Positions 1 to 6,520 of a stretch of DNA of 10,789 nt are shown in pieces; position 1 is the first letter of the stretch, and each line of letters opens with the position of its first letter. Where the stretch lies: the NCBI GenBank assembly GCA_004555855.1, contig SFJQ01000054.1, positions 1-10,789 on the forward strand, written 5' to 3'. The notes under the pieces were generated by a model. The model made no database searches. It was not told where the DNA came from and worked only from the letters and a program-made list of their open reading frames with translations. Both the position numbers and the translations under genes were made by a program. The stretch comes from [Eubacterium] saphenum (GTDB lineage Bacteria; Bacillota; Clostridia; Oscillospirales; Ruminococcaceae).

Positions 1-245
1 ATTTGGCTATTCGTAAAGCAGGATATCCGATATCACTTGTCGATGGGCATACTCTGGTAAGCCGATTACTTGAAACCGAACAAATTGGAATTGTACCAGA
101 GGGAGTATTTCCTTGCTACTGCGAAAGTCTTTTTCCGAATGAGCACATTATCGACTTTATGAACTTGCCTAGCGAGAATAGGCAGCTTGTAGCAGCTCAT
201 TGCGTTTGGCAAGATATAGAGCCTGTGGAACTTATAGATAAATAG
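1..245 (+). CDS. C-terminal fragment of a possible Mrr-type restriction endonuclease
   Basis: The reading frame is open from the window edge and ends at TAG (243-245), so only about the last 80 residues are present and the true start lies outside. The segment PISLVDGHTLVSRLLETEQIGI resembles the end of Mrr-like PD-(D/E)XK nuclease domains, where a beta strand leads into a 'LIDGxxLxxLmxexxiGV' helix. The catalytic residues would be upstream and cannot be checked. The remaining ~50 residues (two Cys around residue 38-40, acidic tail) are not recognised. It is the only gene in the window that ends in TAG. Its base composition is more AT-rich than the following operon, which fits a defence or mobile gene. 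The family call rests on one motif and is tentative; the existence of a coding frame is likely. Confidence 0.4.
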   Translation, partial: LAIRKAGYPISLVDGHTLVSRLLETEQIGIVPEGVFPCYCESLFPNEHIIDFMNLPSENRQLVAAHCVWQDIEPVELIDK

Positions 246-248
246 ACG

Positions 249-295
249 ATGCAACCCTTAATGAGAAATGCAACCAAATGCAACCCTATGCAACT
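249..295 (+). repeat. Four short ATGCAAC direct repeats, three of them 10 bp apart
   Basis: Copies of ATGCAAC begin at 249, 268, 278 and 288; the first three extend to ATGCAACC. The last three are spaced exactly 10 bp apart, about one helical turn, and the first is 19 bp upstream of the second. They start directly after the stop codon of the left-end partial gene. Such phased repeats can be protein-binding sites (iterons, recombinase or regulator arm sites) or simple tandem duplication. The sequence alone does not decide. Confidence 0.6.
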
Positions 296-334
296 TGTAT
301 CAAAATATGCGTTTGTAGCCAGCAGCGTGACCAG

Positions 335-357
335 ATGACGTGCTTATTGCACGTCAT
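335..357. other. Perfect 9-bp inverted repeat (hairpin) with a 5-nt loop
   Basis: ATGACGTGC (335-343) pairs with GCACGTCAT (349-357) around the loop TTATT. No T-run follows on + and no A-run precedes it that would give a T-run on -, so it is not a canonical intrinsic terminator. It could be a regulator or recombinase dyad, or a structured RNA element between the left-end gene and the next operon. Confidence 0.6.
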
Positions 358-372
358 ACTTGCACCCAATTT

Positions 373-403
373 CGCCTCTAGTTTCTTCCGGGGGCGTTTT
401 TTT
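373..403 (+). terminator. Weak intrinsic terminator candidate upstream of the acylphosphatase promoter
   Basis: CGCCTC (373-378) can pair with GGGGCG (391-396), including one U-G pair, with a further possible U-G pair at 379/390. Seven T follow at 397-403. The stem is short with a loop of about 10 nt, so it is weaker than the other terminators here. Its position would end transcription from the left-end gene and insulate the promoter at 428. Confidence 0.4.
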
Positions 404-427
404 CACGCAAAATAACTAATCCTTTCC

Positions 428-456
428 TTGACAATTCCGCGAATGTGTGGTATCAT
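428..456 (+). promoter_or_regulatory. Sigma-A promoter of the acyP operon (TTGACA-17-TATCAT)
   Basis: A perfect -35 TTGACA (428-433) is followed by a 17-bp spacer and -10 TATCAT (451-456), one mismatch from consensus. Transcription would start near 463, giving a leader of about 33 nt before the ATG at 496. An AAAGG ribosome site lies 8 nt upstream of that ATG. Confidence 0.8.
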
Positions 457-495
457 TTGTGTATAGCGAAATAACTTACACGAAAGGCGATAAGA

Positions 496-768
496 ATGCA
501 GAAAATACGCAGACACCTGTTGTTTTACGGAAACGTTCAGGGAGTTGGATTTCGGTACAGAGCGTGTTACAGCGCGAGAAATCTCGGTGTAACGGGCTGG
601 GTGAGGAACTTGGACGACGGCTCGGTTGAAATGGAAGCGGAGGGCTATCCTCGGGATATTGACGCGCTTGTGCAAAGCCTTGAGGAGAACCGCTGGTGCT
701 TTATCGAGCGGCTTGAATGCACGGAAATTCCCGTGCTTGGCGATTACGGTTTTGAGATTTTGGGATAA
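496..768 (+). CDS. acyP: Acylphosphatase
   Basis: A 90-residue protein, the full usual length of the acylphosphatase family (about 90-100 aa). These small cytosolic ferredoxin-like alpha/beta enzymes hydrolyse carboxyl-phosphate bonds in acyl phosphates such as acetyl phosphate or 1,3-bisphosphoglycerate. The signature GNVQGVGFRYRA (residues 12-23) holds the phosphate-binding loop and catalytic Arg20. The second signature GVTGWVRNLDDGSVEMEAEG (31-50) carries catalytic Asn38. The start is supported by AAAGG 8 nt upstream and by the strong promoter at 428. It is the first gene of a + strand operon; its TAA (766-768) is followed after one base by an ATG leading into the amidohydrolase frame, so translation is probably coupled. 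The exact physiological substrate cannot be read from sequence. Confidence 0.95.
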   Translation: MQKIRRHLLFYGNVQGVGFRYRACYSARNLGVTGWVRNLDDGSVEMEAEGYPRDIDALVQSLEENRWCFIERLECTEIPVLGDYGFEILG

Positions 769-781
769 AATGGAGAAAACT

Positions 782-865
782 ATGGATTTTTAGATAATCG
801 ATTTTCACACGCACCCGTTTGCCGAGCCCGCCGAGAACATCTGTCGGCACGCGGAATTTTGCAAT
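782..865 (+). pseudogene. Disrupted N-terminal segment of the amidohydrolase (in-frame TAG before the HxH motif)
   Basis: The frame of the downstream amidohydrolase continues upstream through the expected N-terminus IIDFHTHPF, whose HxH (codons at 806-814) is the first metal-binding motif of the family. The natural start is ATG 782, with GGAG at 772-775 (6-nt spacing), or ATG 770 in the same frame. Both are cut off by TAG at 791-793, after MDF or MEKTMDF. Between this TAG and the next ATG (866) there is no ATG, GTG or TTG in frame. A one-base change of TTG, CAG or AAG to TAG would explain it. Other options are initiation at the rare codon ATA 794, readthrough of TAG, or a sequencing error. 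Confidence 0.6.
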
Positions 866-1570
866 ATGTCCGAGCAAAACACGCCCGCTTATCTGAAATC
901 GCTGGGTATTTCGCACATCTGCGGCTCGGTTCTGGACGCGAAAAAAGAGTTTTCCGAGGGCGCAACGCTTTGGGACAGGCTCTCGTACAGCAACAAAACC
1001 GCGCTTTCGCTTGCCGAGCGATATGACGGATTTTACACGCCCGGCTTTCACGTTCACCCGCGATATATCCGCGAATCCTGCGAGAAAATTGAGAAAATGA
1101 GCAAGCTTGGCGTGCGGCTTATCGGCGAGCTTGTGCCGTATATGGACGAGTGGAGCGACTATTCCTTCCGCGAGTTTGATGAAATTATCAACGTTGCGCT
1201 GATGTACAATATGATTGTGAATTTCCAGACAATCGACAACGACCAGATTGACGCGATGGTTAAAAAGCACCCGAAAAACATTTTTGTCGCCGCGCACCCC
1301 GGTGAATACGAAAACGCTGTCCGGTACTTCGAGCGTATGAAATTGAGCGAAAACTACTCCCTCGACCTGTCGGGGACGGGGCTTTTCAGGCTTGGAGTGC
1401 TGCGCCACGGCATCGACGTCTGCGGCTCGGAGAGATTTTTGTTCGGCACGTATTATCCCGTTTGCTCTCCGGAAATCAATATCGGTGAACTGCTCCTGAA
1501 CCCGCTCTACACCGACGCTGAGCGCGAGAACATTTTCTCGAAAAACGCGAAAAGGCTTCTTGGATTATGA
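866..1570 (+). CDS. Amidohydrolase family 2 (ACMSD-like TIM-barrel) protein, N-terminally disrupted
   Basis: The intact part is 234 residues and matches the body of the metal-dependent TIM-barrel amidohydrolase-2 family (hydrolases and decarboxylases related to ACMSD). Visible family segments are GELVPYMDEW, a core His in VAAHPGEY, YSLDLSGTGLFRLGVLRHGID, and the end RFLFGTYYPVCSP followed by IFSKNAKRLLGL. Two things argue against normal activity. The HxH metal-binding motif lies upstream of this ATG behind an in-frame TAG (791-793). The usual active-site Asp of 'FGTDYP/FGSDYP' is Tyr here (TAT at 1451-1453, one base from GAT). The ATG at 866 is only the first remaining start and has no clear Shine-Dalgarno sequence. 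The gene ends in TGA (1568-1570), overlapping the start of the GNAT gene by 4 bp (ATGA). It may be a decaying gene or a catalytically dead derivative; the substrate is unknown. Confidence 0.7.
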   Translation: MSEQNTPAYLKSLGISHICGSVLDAKKEFSEGATLWDRLSYSNKTALSLAERYDGFYTPGFHVHPRYIRESCEKIEKMSKLGVRLIGELVPYMDEWSDYSFREFDEIINVALMYNMIVNFQTIDNDQIDAMVKKHPKNIFVAAHPGEYENAVRYFERMKLSENYSLDLSGTGLFRLGVLRHGIDVCGSERFLFGTYYPVCSPEINIGELLLNPLYTDAERENIFSKNAKRLLGL

Positions 1571-2091
1571 ACGAAAAAGTGATTTTGGAAACGGAGCGGC
1601 TGTTTCTTCGTGAATTGAATCAAGATGATTTCGGGGCGCTTTGCAAAATCTTGCAGAACGAGGAAACGATGTACGCATACGAGGGCGCTTTCAGTGATAA
1701 AGAAGTGCGGGAGTGGCTTGACAGACAGCTTTCGCGTTATCGGGAGTTTGGCTTCGGCTTGTGGGCGGTCGTGCTGAAAGAAACGGGCGAGATGATAGGG
1801 CAGTGCGGGCTGACAATTCCGCCGTGGAAAGACGAAAAAGTCCTTGAAATCGGCTACCTTTTTCAAAGGAAATTCTGGCACAACGGCTACGCGACGGAAG
1901 CTGCAATTGCCTGCAAAAAATACGCTTTCGAGGTGCTGAACGCGGGCGAGGTTTGCTCGATAATCAGGAATACAAATCTCCCTTCGCAAAGGGTTGCCGA
2001 GCGAAACGGAATGACAAAAACGGACTCTTGGACAAAGCATTACAGGGGCGTTGATATGCCGCATTTTCGGTTTGTGGCTTATAAAAAATAA
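1567..2091 (+). CDS. GNAT family N-acetyltransferase (RimJ/RimL-like)
   Basis: A 174-residue protein of the usual GNAT length (about 160-190). It opens with ETERLFLRELNQDDF, typical of RimJ/RimL-type acetyltransferases of the Acetyltransf_3 group. The acetyl-CoA pyrophosphate-binding segment is FQRKFWHNGYATEAA (about residues 98-112), matching the Q/R-x-x-G-x-A signature. The later NTNLPSQRVAERNGM matches the conserved 'N..S..v.ekxGF' helix. Such enzymes move an acetyl group from acetyl-CoA to a protein N-terminus or a small-molecule amine; the acceptor cannot be named. The start overlaps the amidohydrolase stop (ATGA), so translation is probably coupled. It is the last gene of the operon and its TAA abuts the bidirectional terminator. 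Confidence 0.9.
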   Translation: MNEKVILETERLFLRELNQDDFGALCKILQNEETMYAYEGAFSDKEVREWLDRQLSRYREFGFGLWAVVLKETGEMIGQCGLTIPPWKDEKVLEIGYLFQRKFWHNGYATEAAIACKKYAFEVLNAGEVCSIIRNTNLPSQRVAERNGMTKTDSWTKHYRGVDMPHFRFVAYKK

Positions 2092-2112
2092 TCCCGAGAA
2101 AACTCTCGGGAT
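2091..2112. terminator. Bidirectional intrinsic terminator between convergent operons
   Basis: ATCCCGAGA (2091-2099) pairs perfectly with TCTCGGGAT (2104-2112) around the loop AAAC. On + the stem runs into TTTT (2112-2115). On - the A-rich stretch at 2081-2090 becomes a T-rich tail. It therefore serves both the + operon ending in the GNAT gene and the - operon ending at 2121. It overlaps the last base of the GNAT stop codon. Confidence 0.85.
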
Positions 2113-2120
2113 TTTCCGTA

Positions 2121-2288
2121 TTATTTATCTTTTTTATACATAGAACACCCGCCGCATTTTGAGCAGTCACCGCAGCATTTTCCCGAGCGTTTATTCCGCT
2201 TAATAACCACAATTGAAATAACCGCCGCCGCAAGCAAACCTCCGCCGATTACGAGATTTATCCAGTTGTTGACAAGAAAATCAAGCAT
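2121..2288 (-). CDS. FeoB-associated Cys-rich membrane protein (55 aa)
   Basis: This small gene encodes 55 residues. An N-terminal hydrophobic helix (FLVNNWINLVIGGGLLAAAV, continuing to about residue 29) is followed by basic KRNKR and a Cys-rich tail, CCGDCSKCGGC (residues 38-48, six Cys), ending YKKDK. This is the layout of the FeoB_associated family: single-pass proteins commonly encoded beside the ferrous iron transporter feoB in Bacillota, with a proposed role in iron handling or transporter assembly. The start is ATG 2288-2286. The gene overlaps the end of mfd by 8 bp (ATGCTTGA, with TGA ending mfd), so it is probably translated by coupling as the last cistron of the pth-mfd operon. TAA at 2123-2121 is followed by the bidirectional terminator. 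No feoA or feoB is present in this window. Family call is good; function here is uncertain. Confidence 0.85.
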   Translation of the reverse strand: MLDFLVNNWINLVIGGGLLAAAVISIVVIKRNKRSGKCCGDCSKCGGCSMYKKDK

Positions 2289-5200
2289 TTTGTTCACCCG
2301 AATTTTTTTCAGCCGCTTCGTACATCGCGGAAATCACCGTTTTCATCACGGAAAGCGCGTCTTTGTCCTTGCCCGCGGTGACGAGCATTCGCGGTCTGCC
2401 GACGGTTTCCAGCCGCATTTTCTTGCCGACAGCCTTTGTCACCGCAGACAGCCTTTGCATATCGAACTTCGACATATAGAAAATCAAATCCTCGCCCGTC
2501 TGCGAAATTTCCGACACATTGCAGTCCGCCGCCATATTCCTCAGCCGCGCAACCTCAATCAGCCCGACAACCGATGAGGGTGGGTCGCCGAAGCGGTCAA
2601 TCAGCTCGTCCGTGATGTCCTCCGCGTCGCTCTGCGTCTTAATCCGCGCGATTTTTCGGTAACAGTCAACGCGCTGCGCCTGATTTGAGATATAGTCCTC
2701 GGGAATAAACGCGTTAATTCTGATATCAACAAGGCACTCTTCCTTGTGAACATTCTTCTCGCCGCGTTCCTCGCGCACCGCTTCATCAAGCAGCTGCAAA
2801 TACATATCATAACCGATGTTGGCAAGGTGACCGCTCTGCGAAGCTCCGAGAATGCTTCCCGCGCCGCGTATCTCAAGGTCACGGAGGGCAATCCTGAAGC
2901 CGCTTCCGAACTGCGTAAATTCGCGGATTGCGTCAAGTCTGCGCTGCGAAATCTCCGACAGCACTTTCCCCGGCTTGAACGTGAAATACGCAAACGCGCG
3001 CTTGTTTGTTCTGCCGACGCGACCGCGAAGCTGATGAAGCTGCGCCAAGCCCATATAATCCGCGTCCTCGATTATCAGCGTGTTCACGTTCGGCACGTCA
3101 ACTCCCGTTTCGATTATCGTTGTGCAAACGAGAACGTCAAGTTCTCCGTCGAGCAGCTGCCGCCAGACTTCCAGAAGCTCGTTTTCCGACATTCTTCCGT
3201 GTGCAACGCCGATTTTTGCTTCGGGAAGCAGCGACTGCAATTTTTCCGCGCAGCCGTAAATGCTCTCAATCCTGTTGTGGATATAATACGCCTGACCGCC
3301 GCGCCGAAGCTCCTTTTGAATTGCGCCCGCGATGATACCCCAGTCGTGCTCCAGAACGTAGCTTGAAACGGGCTGCCTGTCCTGCGGCGGCTCGTCAAGA
3401 ACGCTCATATCGCGAATCCCGCTCATCGCCATATTCAGCGTTCGCGGAATGGGCGTTGCCGACAGCGACAGAATATCCACACCGTTGAAGTTTTCCTTGA
3501 ATTTCTCCTTGTGGGCAACTCCGAAGCGCTGTTCCTCGTCAATAATAACCAGTCCCAAATCCTTGAAAATCACGTCGTTCTGCACAATTCTGTGTGTTCC
3601 GATAACGAAGTCAATTCTCCCCGAAGCAAGCCCTTTCAGTATCTCTTTTTGCTCTTTTGGTGTTTTGTAGCGCGAAAGCAGCGCGATGTTTACGGGAAAA
3701 CCTTCCATTCGCGCAGTTGCCGTCTGATAGTGCTGCCACGCGAGAACGGTTGTCGGAGCGAGAAGCGCACACTGCTTGCCGCTTTCGATACACTTGAACG
3801 CAGCTCTCAGCGCAACCTCGGTTTTTCCGAACCCGACATCGCCGCACAAAAGCCGCTCCATCGGCTGTTCCTTTTGCATATCGGACTTGATTTCGTCAAT
3901 GCAGCGCATCTGCGAGTTGGTTTCGATATAGGGAAAGTGCTGCTCAAAATCGTCCTGAAGCTCGTCGTCCTCGGGGAACGCAAATCCCTTCGATTTCATA
4001 CGTTTCGCGTACAGCTCGATAAGCTCCGCAGCCATTTCCTTTGCGGCAGCCTTTGCTTTTGCTTTTGACCTTTGCCATTGCTCGGAGTTGAGCTTGTTCA
4101 GTTTGACCGTGGAAACATCGCCCGTGCCGATATATCTCGATACCAAATCGAGCTGCGTTACGGGAACGTGCAGCACGTCTGCGCCCGCGTATTTTATGCG
4201 GATATAGTCCTTTGAAACGCCGCCTGCGTCAATTTTGTGAACGCCGTCAAAAACGCCGATTCCGTGCGCGTAATGCACCACAAGGTCGCCCACGGAAATA
4301 TCCTCGAGCGAGCGGATTTCTTCGCCCGCGCTCTTTCTTTTTGCCGATTTTTTGCGCTCGGCGTGAACGGACGTGTGCGTGAAAACGCAAAGTCCCTGTT
4401 CGCGGTACTCTGCGCCCGCCGAAAGCGTTCCCGCCGCAACAACAATTTTACCGCGGATAATATCCTCGGGATTTTCGTAAAAATCGGCAGGGAAGCCGTC
4501 GTCCTTTAAATCATCTGCGAGATTTTGCGCGCCTTTTTTCGTTCCCGCGAAAATGAAACAGCAGTAGTTTTTCTCGAGCAGCCCGCGCATTTCGTCCTCG
4601 AGAATTTTGTATTCACCGCTCCACGGCGCTGTCTGAATTGCGTCGCCGACATTCACGGAAATCCCAAGCTCCAGCCCGCCGCCGCTCAGAAACGACTCGA
4701 AATAAACGCGCGTTTTCTCCTTAATCAGCGCGGCTGCTTCGTTTTTCGTGAGCATAAAGCGGTCGATACCCTTGCAGATTTTCGCTTCATCAAGCAGAAT
4801 TTTCAAGTCCTCGGAATGTTGGAGGCAAGCCGCACGAACACCCTCGCGAACCGCCGTATTTTCGCACACGAACACGTTTTCCGCGTAATCGAAAACTGTA
4901 GCTTCGCTGTCAAAGCAAAGCGGGAAATAGCGGTCGATGTTGCTCGGAAAACCGCCGTCCTTTATCTTTTGAACGTCCTTTTCAAGCCGTTCGCGAACCT
5001 TTTCCGCGCTCTTTCCGCGCAGCTTTTTCGCAAGCGCTTCAATCTTTTCACAAAGCGCCTCGCCGCTCTCGAAAAGCGTTTCGCGCGCCGGTGAAATCAC
5101 GATTTTGTCAAGCGATTCGGTTCTGCGCTGTGTTTCGAGGTCGAATTGCCCGAGGCTGTCGATTTCATCGCCGAAAAACTCCATACGAAACGGCACATCG

Positions 5201-5769
5201 CTGCTTGGAGGGAACACGTCCACGATACCGCCGCGCACCGAAAACTGCCCGCTTCCGTCAATCTGACTTGCGCGAGAATAGCCCGCCGAAATCAGCTTTT
5301 TTACCAGCTCGTCCTTGTCGATTTCATCGCCACAGCTTATCTCAAATGTGTGATTTTTCAGCTCCTCGGGCGGGATTGTAAGCTGAATTGCCGCAGCCGC
5401 CGAGCAGACAATCGCCCTGCATTTCCCCTCAATCAGCGCAGAAAGCGCGTTTATCCGCTTATGCTCGTACTCCTTCGATGAAGCCTCGGTGTCCGCTAAA
5501 ATCATCTCTTTTTCGGGGCAGAGCAGCGCAGCGTTTTCACCCAGCAGCATATTAATATCCGCGCAGAGCTTCACCGCGTCGCTCTCGTTTTTCATCACGA
5601 CAACCGTTTTCTTCGCGTTTTCACCGCCGAGCAGTCCCGCGATAAAATGCGCCTTGTGAATAGCGGAAACGCCCGTTACAAGAGCGGGCAGGGGGTTATT
5701 TCCGTCAAGGTATTTCTCCAGCCGCGAGAAATCCTTGTTTTGCCTTGCGGCGTTTACAAAAAAGTTCAT
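2281..5769 (-). CDS. mfd: Transcription-repair coupling factor Mfd
   Basis: At 1162 residues this is full length for Mfd (about 1150-1180). Mfd is a cytosolic SF2 DNA translocase that pushes stalled RNA polymerase off DNA and recruits UvrA for nucleotide excision repair. The N-terminal third is UvrB-like, with RGGIVDVFPPSSDVPFRMEF near residue 180. The RNA-polymerase-interacting domain starts near residue 490 (VGDLVVHYAHGIGVFDG). The motor has Walker A GDVGFGKTEV (about 643-652), DEEQRFGV (about 743), SATPIPRTL, TTIIETGVDVPN and HQLRGRVGR. The translocation motif region follows (RDLEIRGAGSILG, about 960). The C-terminal regulatory domain includes FGDPPSSV. The start ATG 5769 has GAGG 5 nt upstream, overlapping the pth stop; the pth-mfd gap is 7 bp. 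Downstream it overlaps the FeoB-associated gene by 8 bp. No key motif is missing. Confidence 0.98.
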   Translation of the reverse strand: MNFFVNAARQNKDFSRLEKYLDGNNPLPALVTGVSAIHKAHFIAGLLGGENAKKTVVVMKNESDAVKLCADINMLLGENAALLCPEKEMILADTEASSKEYEHKRINALSALIEGKCRAIVCSAAAAIQLTIPPEELKNHTFEISCGDEIDKDELVKKLISAGYSRASQIDGSGQFSVRGGIVDVFPPSSDVPFRMEFFGDEIDSLGQFDLETQRRTESLDKIVISPARETLFESGEALCEKIEALAKKLRGKSAEKVRERLEKDVQKIKDGGFPSNIDRYFPLCFDSEATVFDYAENVFVCENTAVREGVRAACLQHSEDLKILLDEAKICKGIDRFMLTKNEAAALIKEKTRVYFESFLSGGGLELGISVNVGDAIQTAPWSGEYKILEDEMRGLLEKNYCCFIFAGTKKGAQNLADDLKDDGFPADFYENPEDIIRGKIVVAAGTLSAGAEYREQGLCVFTHTSVHAERKKSAKRKSAGEEIRSLEDISVGDLVVHYAHGIGVFDGVHKIDAGGVSKDYIRIKYAGADVLHVPVTQLDLVSRYIGTGDVSTVKLNKLNSEQWQRSKAKAKAAAKEMAAELIELYAKRMKSKGFAFPEDDELQDDFEQHFPYIETNSQMRCIDEIKSDMQKEQPMERLLCGDVGFGKTEVALRAAFKCIESGKQCALLAPTTVLAWQHYQTATARMEGFPVNIALLSRYKTPKEQKEILKGLASGRIDFVIGTHRIVQNDVIFKDLGLVIIDEEQRFGVAHKEKFKENFNGVDILSLSATPIPRTLNMAMSGIRDMSVLDEPPQDRQPVSSYVLEHDWGIIAGAIQKELRRGGQAYYIHNRIESIYGCAEKLQSLLPEAKIGVAHGRMSENELLEVWRQLLDGELDVLVCTTIIETGVDVPNVNTLIIEDADYMGLAQLHQLRGRVGRTNKRAFAYFTFKPGKVLSEISQRRLDAIREFTQFGSGFRIALRDLEIRGAGSILGASQSGHLANIGYDMYLQLLDEAVREERGEKNVHKEECLVDIRINAFIPEDYISNQAQRVDCYRKIARIKTQSDAEDITDELIDRFGDPPSSVVGLIEVARLRNMAADCNVSEISQTGEDLIFYMSKFDMQRLSAVTKAVGKKMRLETVGRPRMLVTAGKDKDALSVMKTVISAMYEAAEKNSGEQNA

Positions 5770-5776
5770 ACTAACC

Positions 5777-6403
5777 TCAGGAATTATATTTGTTCATCGC
5801 ATCGTTGATTTTCCCGTCAACCATCAGCTCTATCGCCGAAACCGCATTTCCAAAGCACTTTTCAAGCGCTTCGCCGTCCTCTTTTTTGAAATGTCCGAGA
5901 ACCCAGTCCGCGAGATTATAGTCGGGGTGCGGTTTCGCGCCGACGCCCATTTTTATGCGGGGGAACGCGTCGCTGCCCGAAAGATAGATGATATTTTTTA
6001 TGCCGTTGTGACCGCCATCACTGCCTTTTCTGCGAATACGCAGGTGACCGGGTTCAAGCGAGATGTCGTCAAATACGATTATACAGCGCTCCGGCGGGAT
6101 TTTGTAGAACTGCATCGCTTCCGTTACCGCTTCGCCGCTTTTGTTCATAAAAGTGGTCGGTTTCATTATCAGACAGCGCTTTCCCGAAATCATCGCGTCA
6201 CAGGTAAGCGACTTGAATTTCAGCTTTTTGCAGCTCACGCCGAGCTTCTCGCAAAGCGTGTCGATTGTCATAAAACCGATATTGTGGCGGGTATTTTCGT
6301 ACTCCGTGCCGGGGTTTCCCAAGCCGCAGACGATATACTCCACAGCACCGACAGGCGCGTTTTTTTCACTTTCCAGCTTTTTGAAAATATCAAATACCGA
6401 CAT
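5777..6403 (-). CDS. pth: Peptidyl-tRNA hydrolase
   Basis: The enzyme cleaves the ester bond of peptidyl-tRNAs released prematurely from ribosomes, recycling tRNA in the cytosol. With the start at ATG 6403 it has 208 residues (family about 185-200). Family motifs are all present: IVCGLGNPGTEYENTRHNIGF with catalytic His40, KPTTFMNKSGEAV with the substrate-binding Asn, VFDDISLEPG with the catalytic-site Asp, and GSDGGHNGIKNI. The first about 22 residues (MSVFDIFKKLESEKN...) are an extra N-terminal stretch before the usual first strand. An upstream in-frame TTG (6421) is a less likely start, because AAGGTG lies within that extension, 7 nt before ATG 6403. It is first in the operon, driven by the promoter at 6514-6486, and followed 7 bp later by mfd. 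Confidence 0.96.
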   Translation of the reverse strand: MSVFDIFKKLESEKNAPVGAVEYIVCGLGNPGTEYENTRHNIGFMTIDTLCEKLGVSCKKLKFKSLTCDAMISGKRCLIMKPTTFMNKSGEAVTEAMQFYKIPPERCIIVFDDISLEPGHLRIRRKGSDGGHNGIKNIIYLSGSDAFPRIKMGVGAKPHPDYNLADWVLGHFKKEDGEALEKCFGNAVSAIELMVDGKINDAMNKYNS

Positions 6404-6408
6404 TTTTT

Positions 6409-6414
6409 CACCTT
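6409..6414 (-). promoter_or_regulatory. Ribosome binding site that fixes the pth start
   Basis: On the - strand AAGGTG lies upstream of ATG 6403-6401, with 7 nt between its GG and the ATG. This favours ATG 6403 over the in-frame TTG at 6421, which would place the Shine-Dalgarno sequence inside the coding region. Confidence 0.7.
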
Positions 6415-6485
6415 TTTCCAACTTTTTTCACAACAACAAATTCCGCTCGCAAATCAATACGGGCGGTCACTTATTCAGCATTCTT

Positions 6486-6514
6486 ATTTTAACACATTCT
6501 ATTCGTTTTGTCAA
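6486..6514 (-). promoter_or_regulatory. Sigma-A promoter of the pth-mfd operon (TTGACA-17-TAAAAT)
   Basis: On the - strand, TTGACA (6514-6509) is followed by a 17-bp spacer and TAAAAT (6491-6486), one mismatch from consensus. The start point would fall near 6479, leaving a leader of about 75 nt before pth. The -35 begins only 6 bp after the terminator stem of the upstream SPFH gene, so the two units are tightly packed. Confidence 0.8.
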
Positions 6515-6520
6515 GCAAAA

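Noticed and set aside
249..295. ATGCAAC repeats as a CRISPR array
   Set aside because: Repeats are 7-8 bp with 2-3 bp between them; there are no spacer-length unique segments and no cas gene.
246..403. tRNA or tmRNA in the gap before the acyP promoter
   Set aside because: No T-arm GGTTCGA-like motif, acceptor pairing or CCA-type end could be found; only the dyad and the weak terminator are supported.
701..1408. Long antisense open frame (235 codons) opposite the amidohydrolase
   Set aside because: It mirrors the codons of the recognised + strand family protein, has no family-like motifs and no suitable ribosome site; it is a shadow frame.
6404..6421. TTG 6421 as the pth start
   Set aside because: The Shine-Dalgarno sequence AAGGTG lies inside this extension and is correctly spaced for ATG 6403.
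6443..6466. Possible riboswitch-like hairpin in the pth leader
   Set aside because: Only about four good base pairs with a large loop and a mismatch on the transcribed strand; no known leader motif is recognisable in the 75-nt leader.
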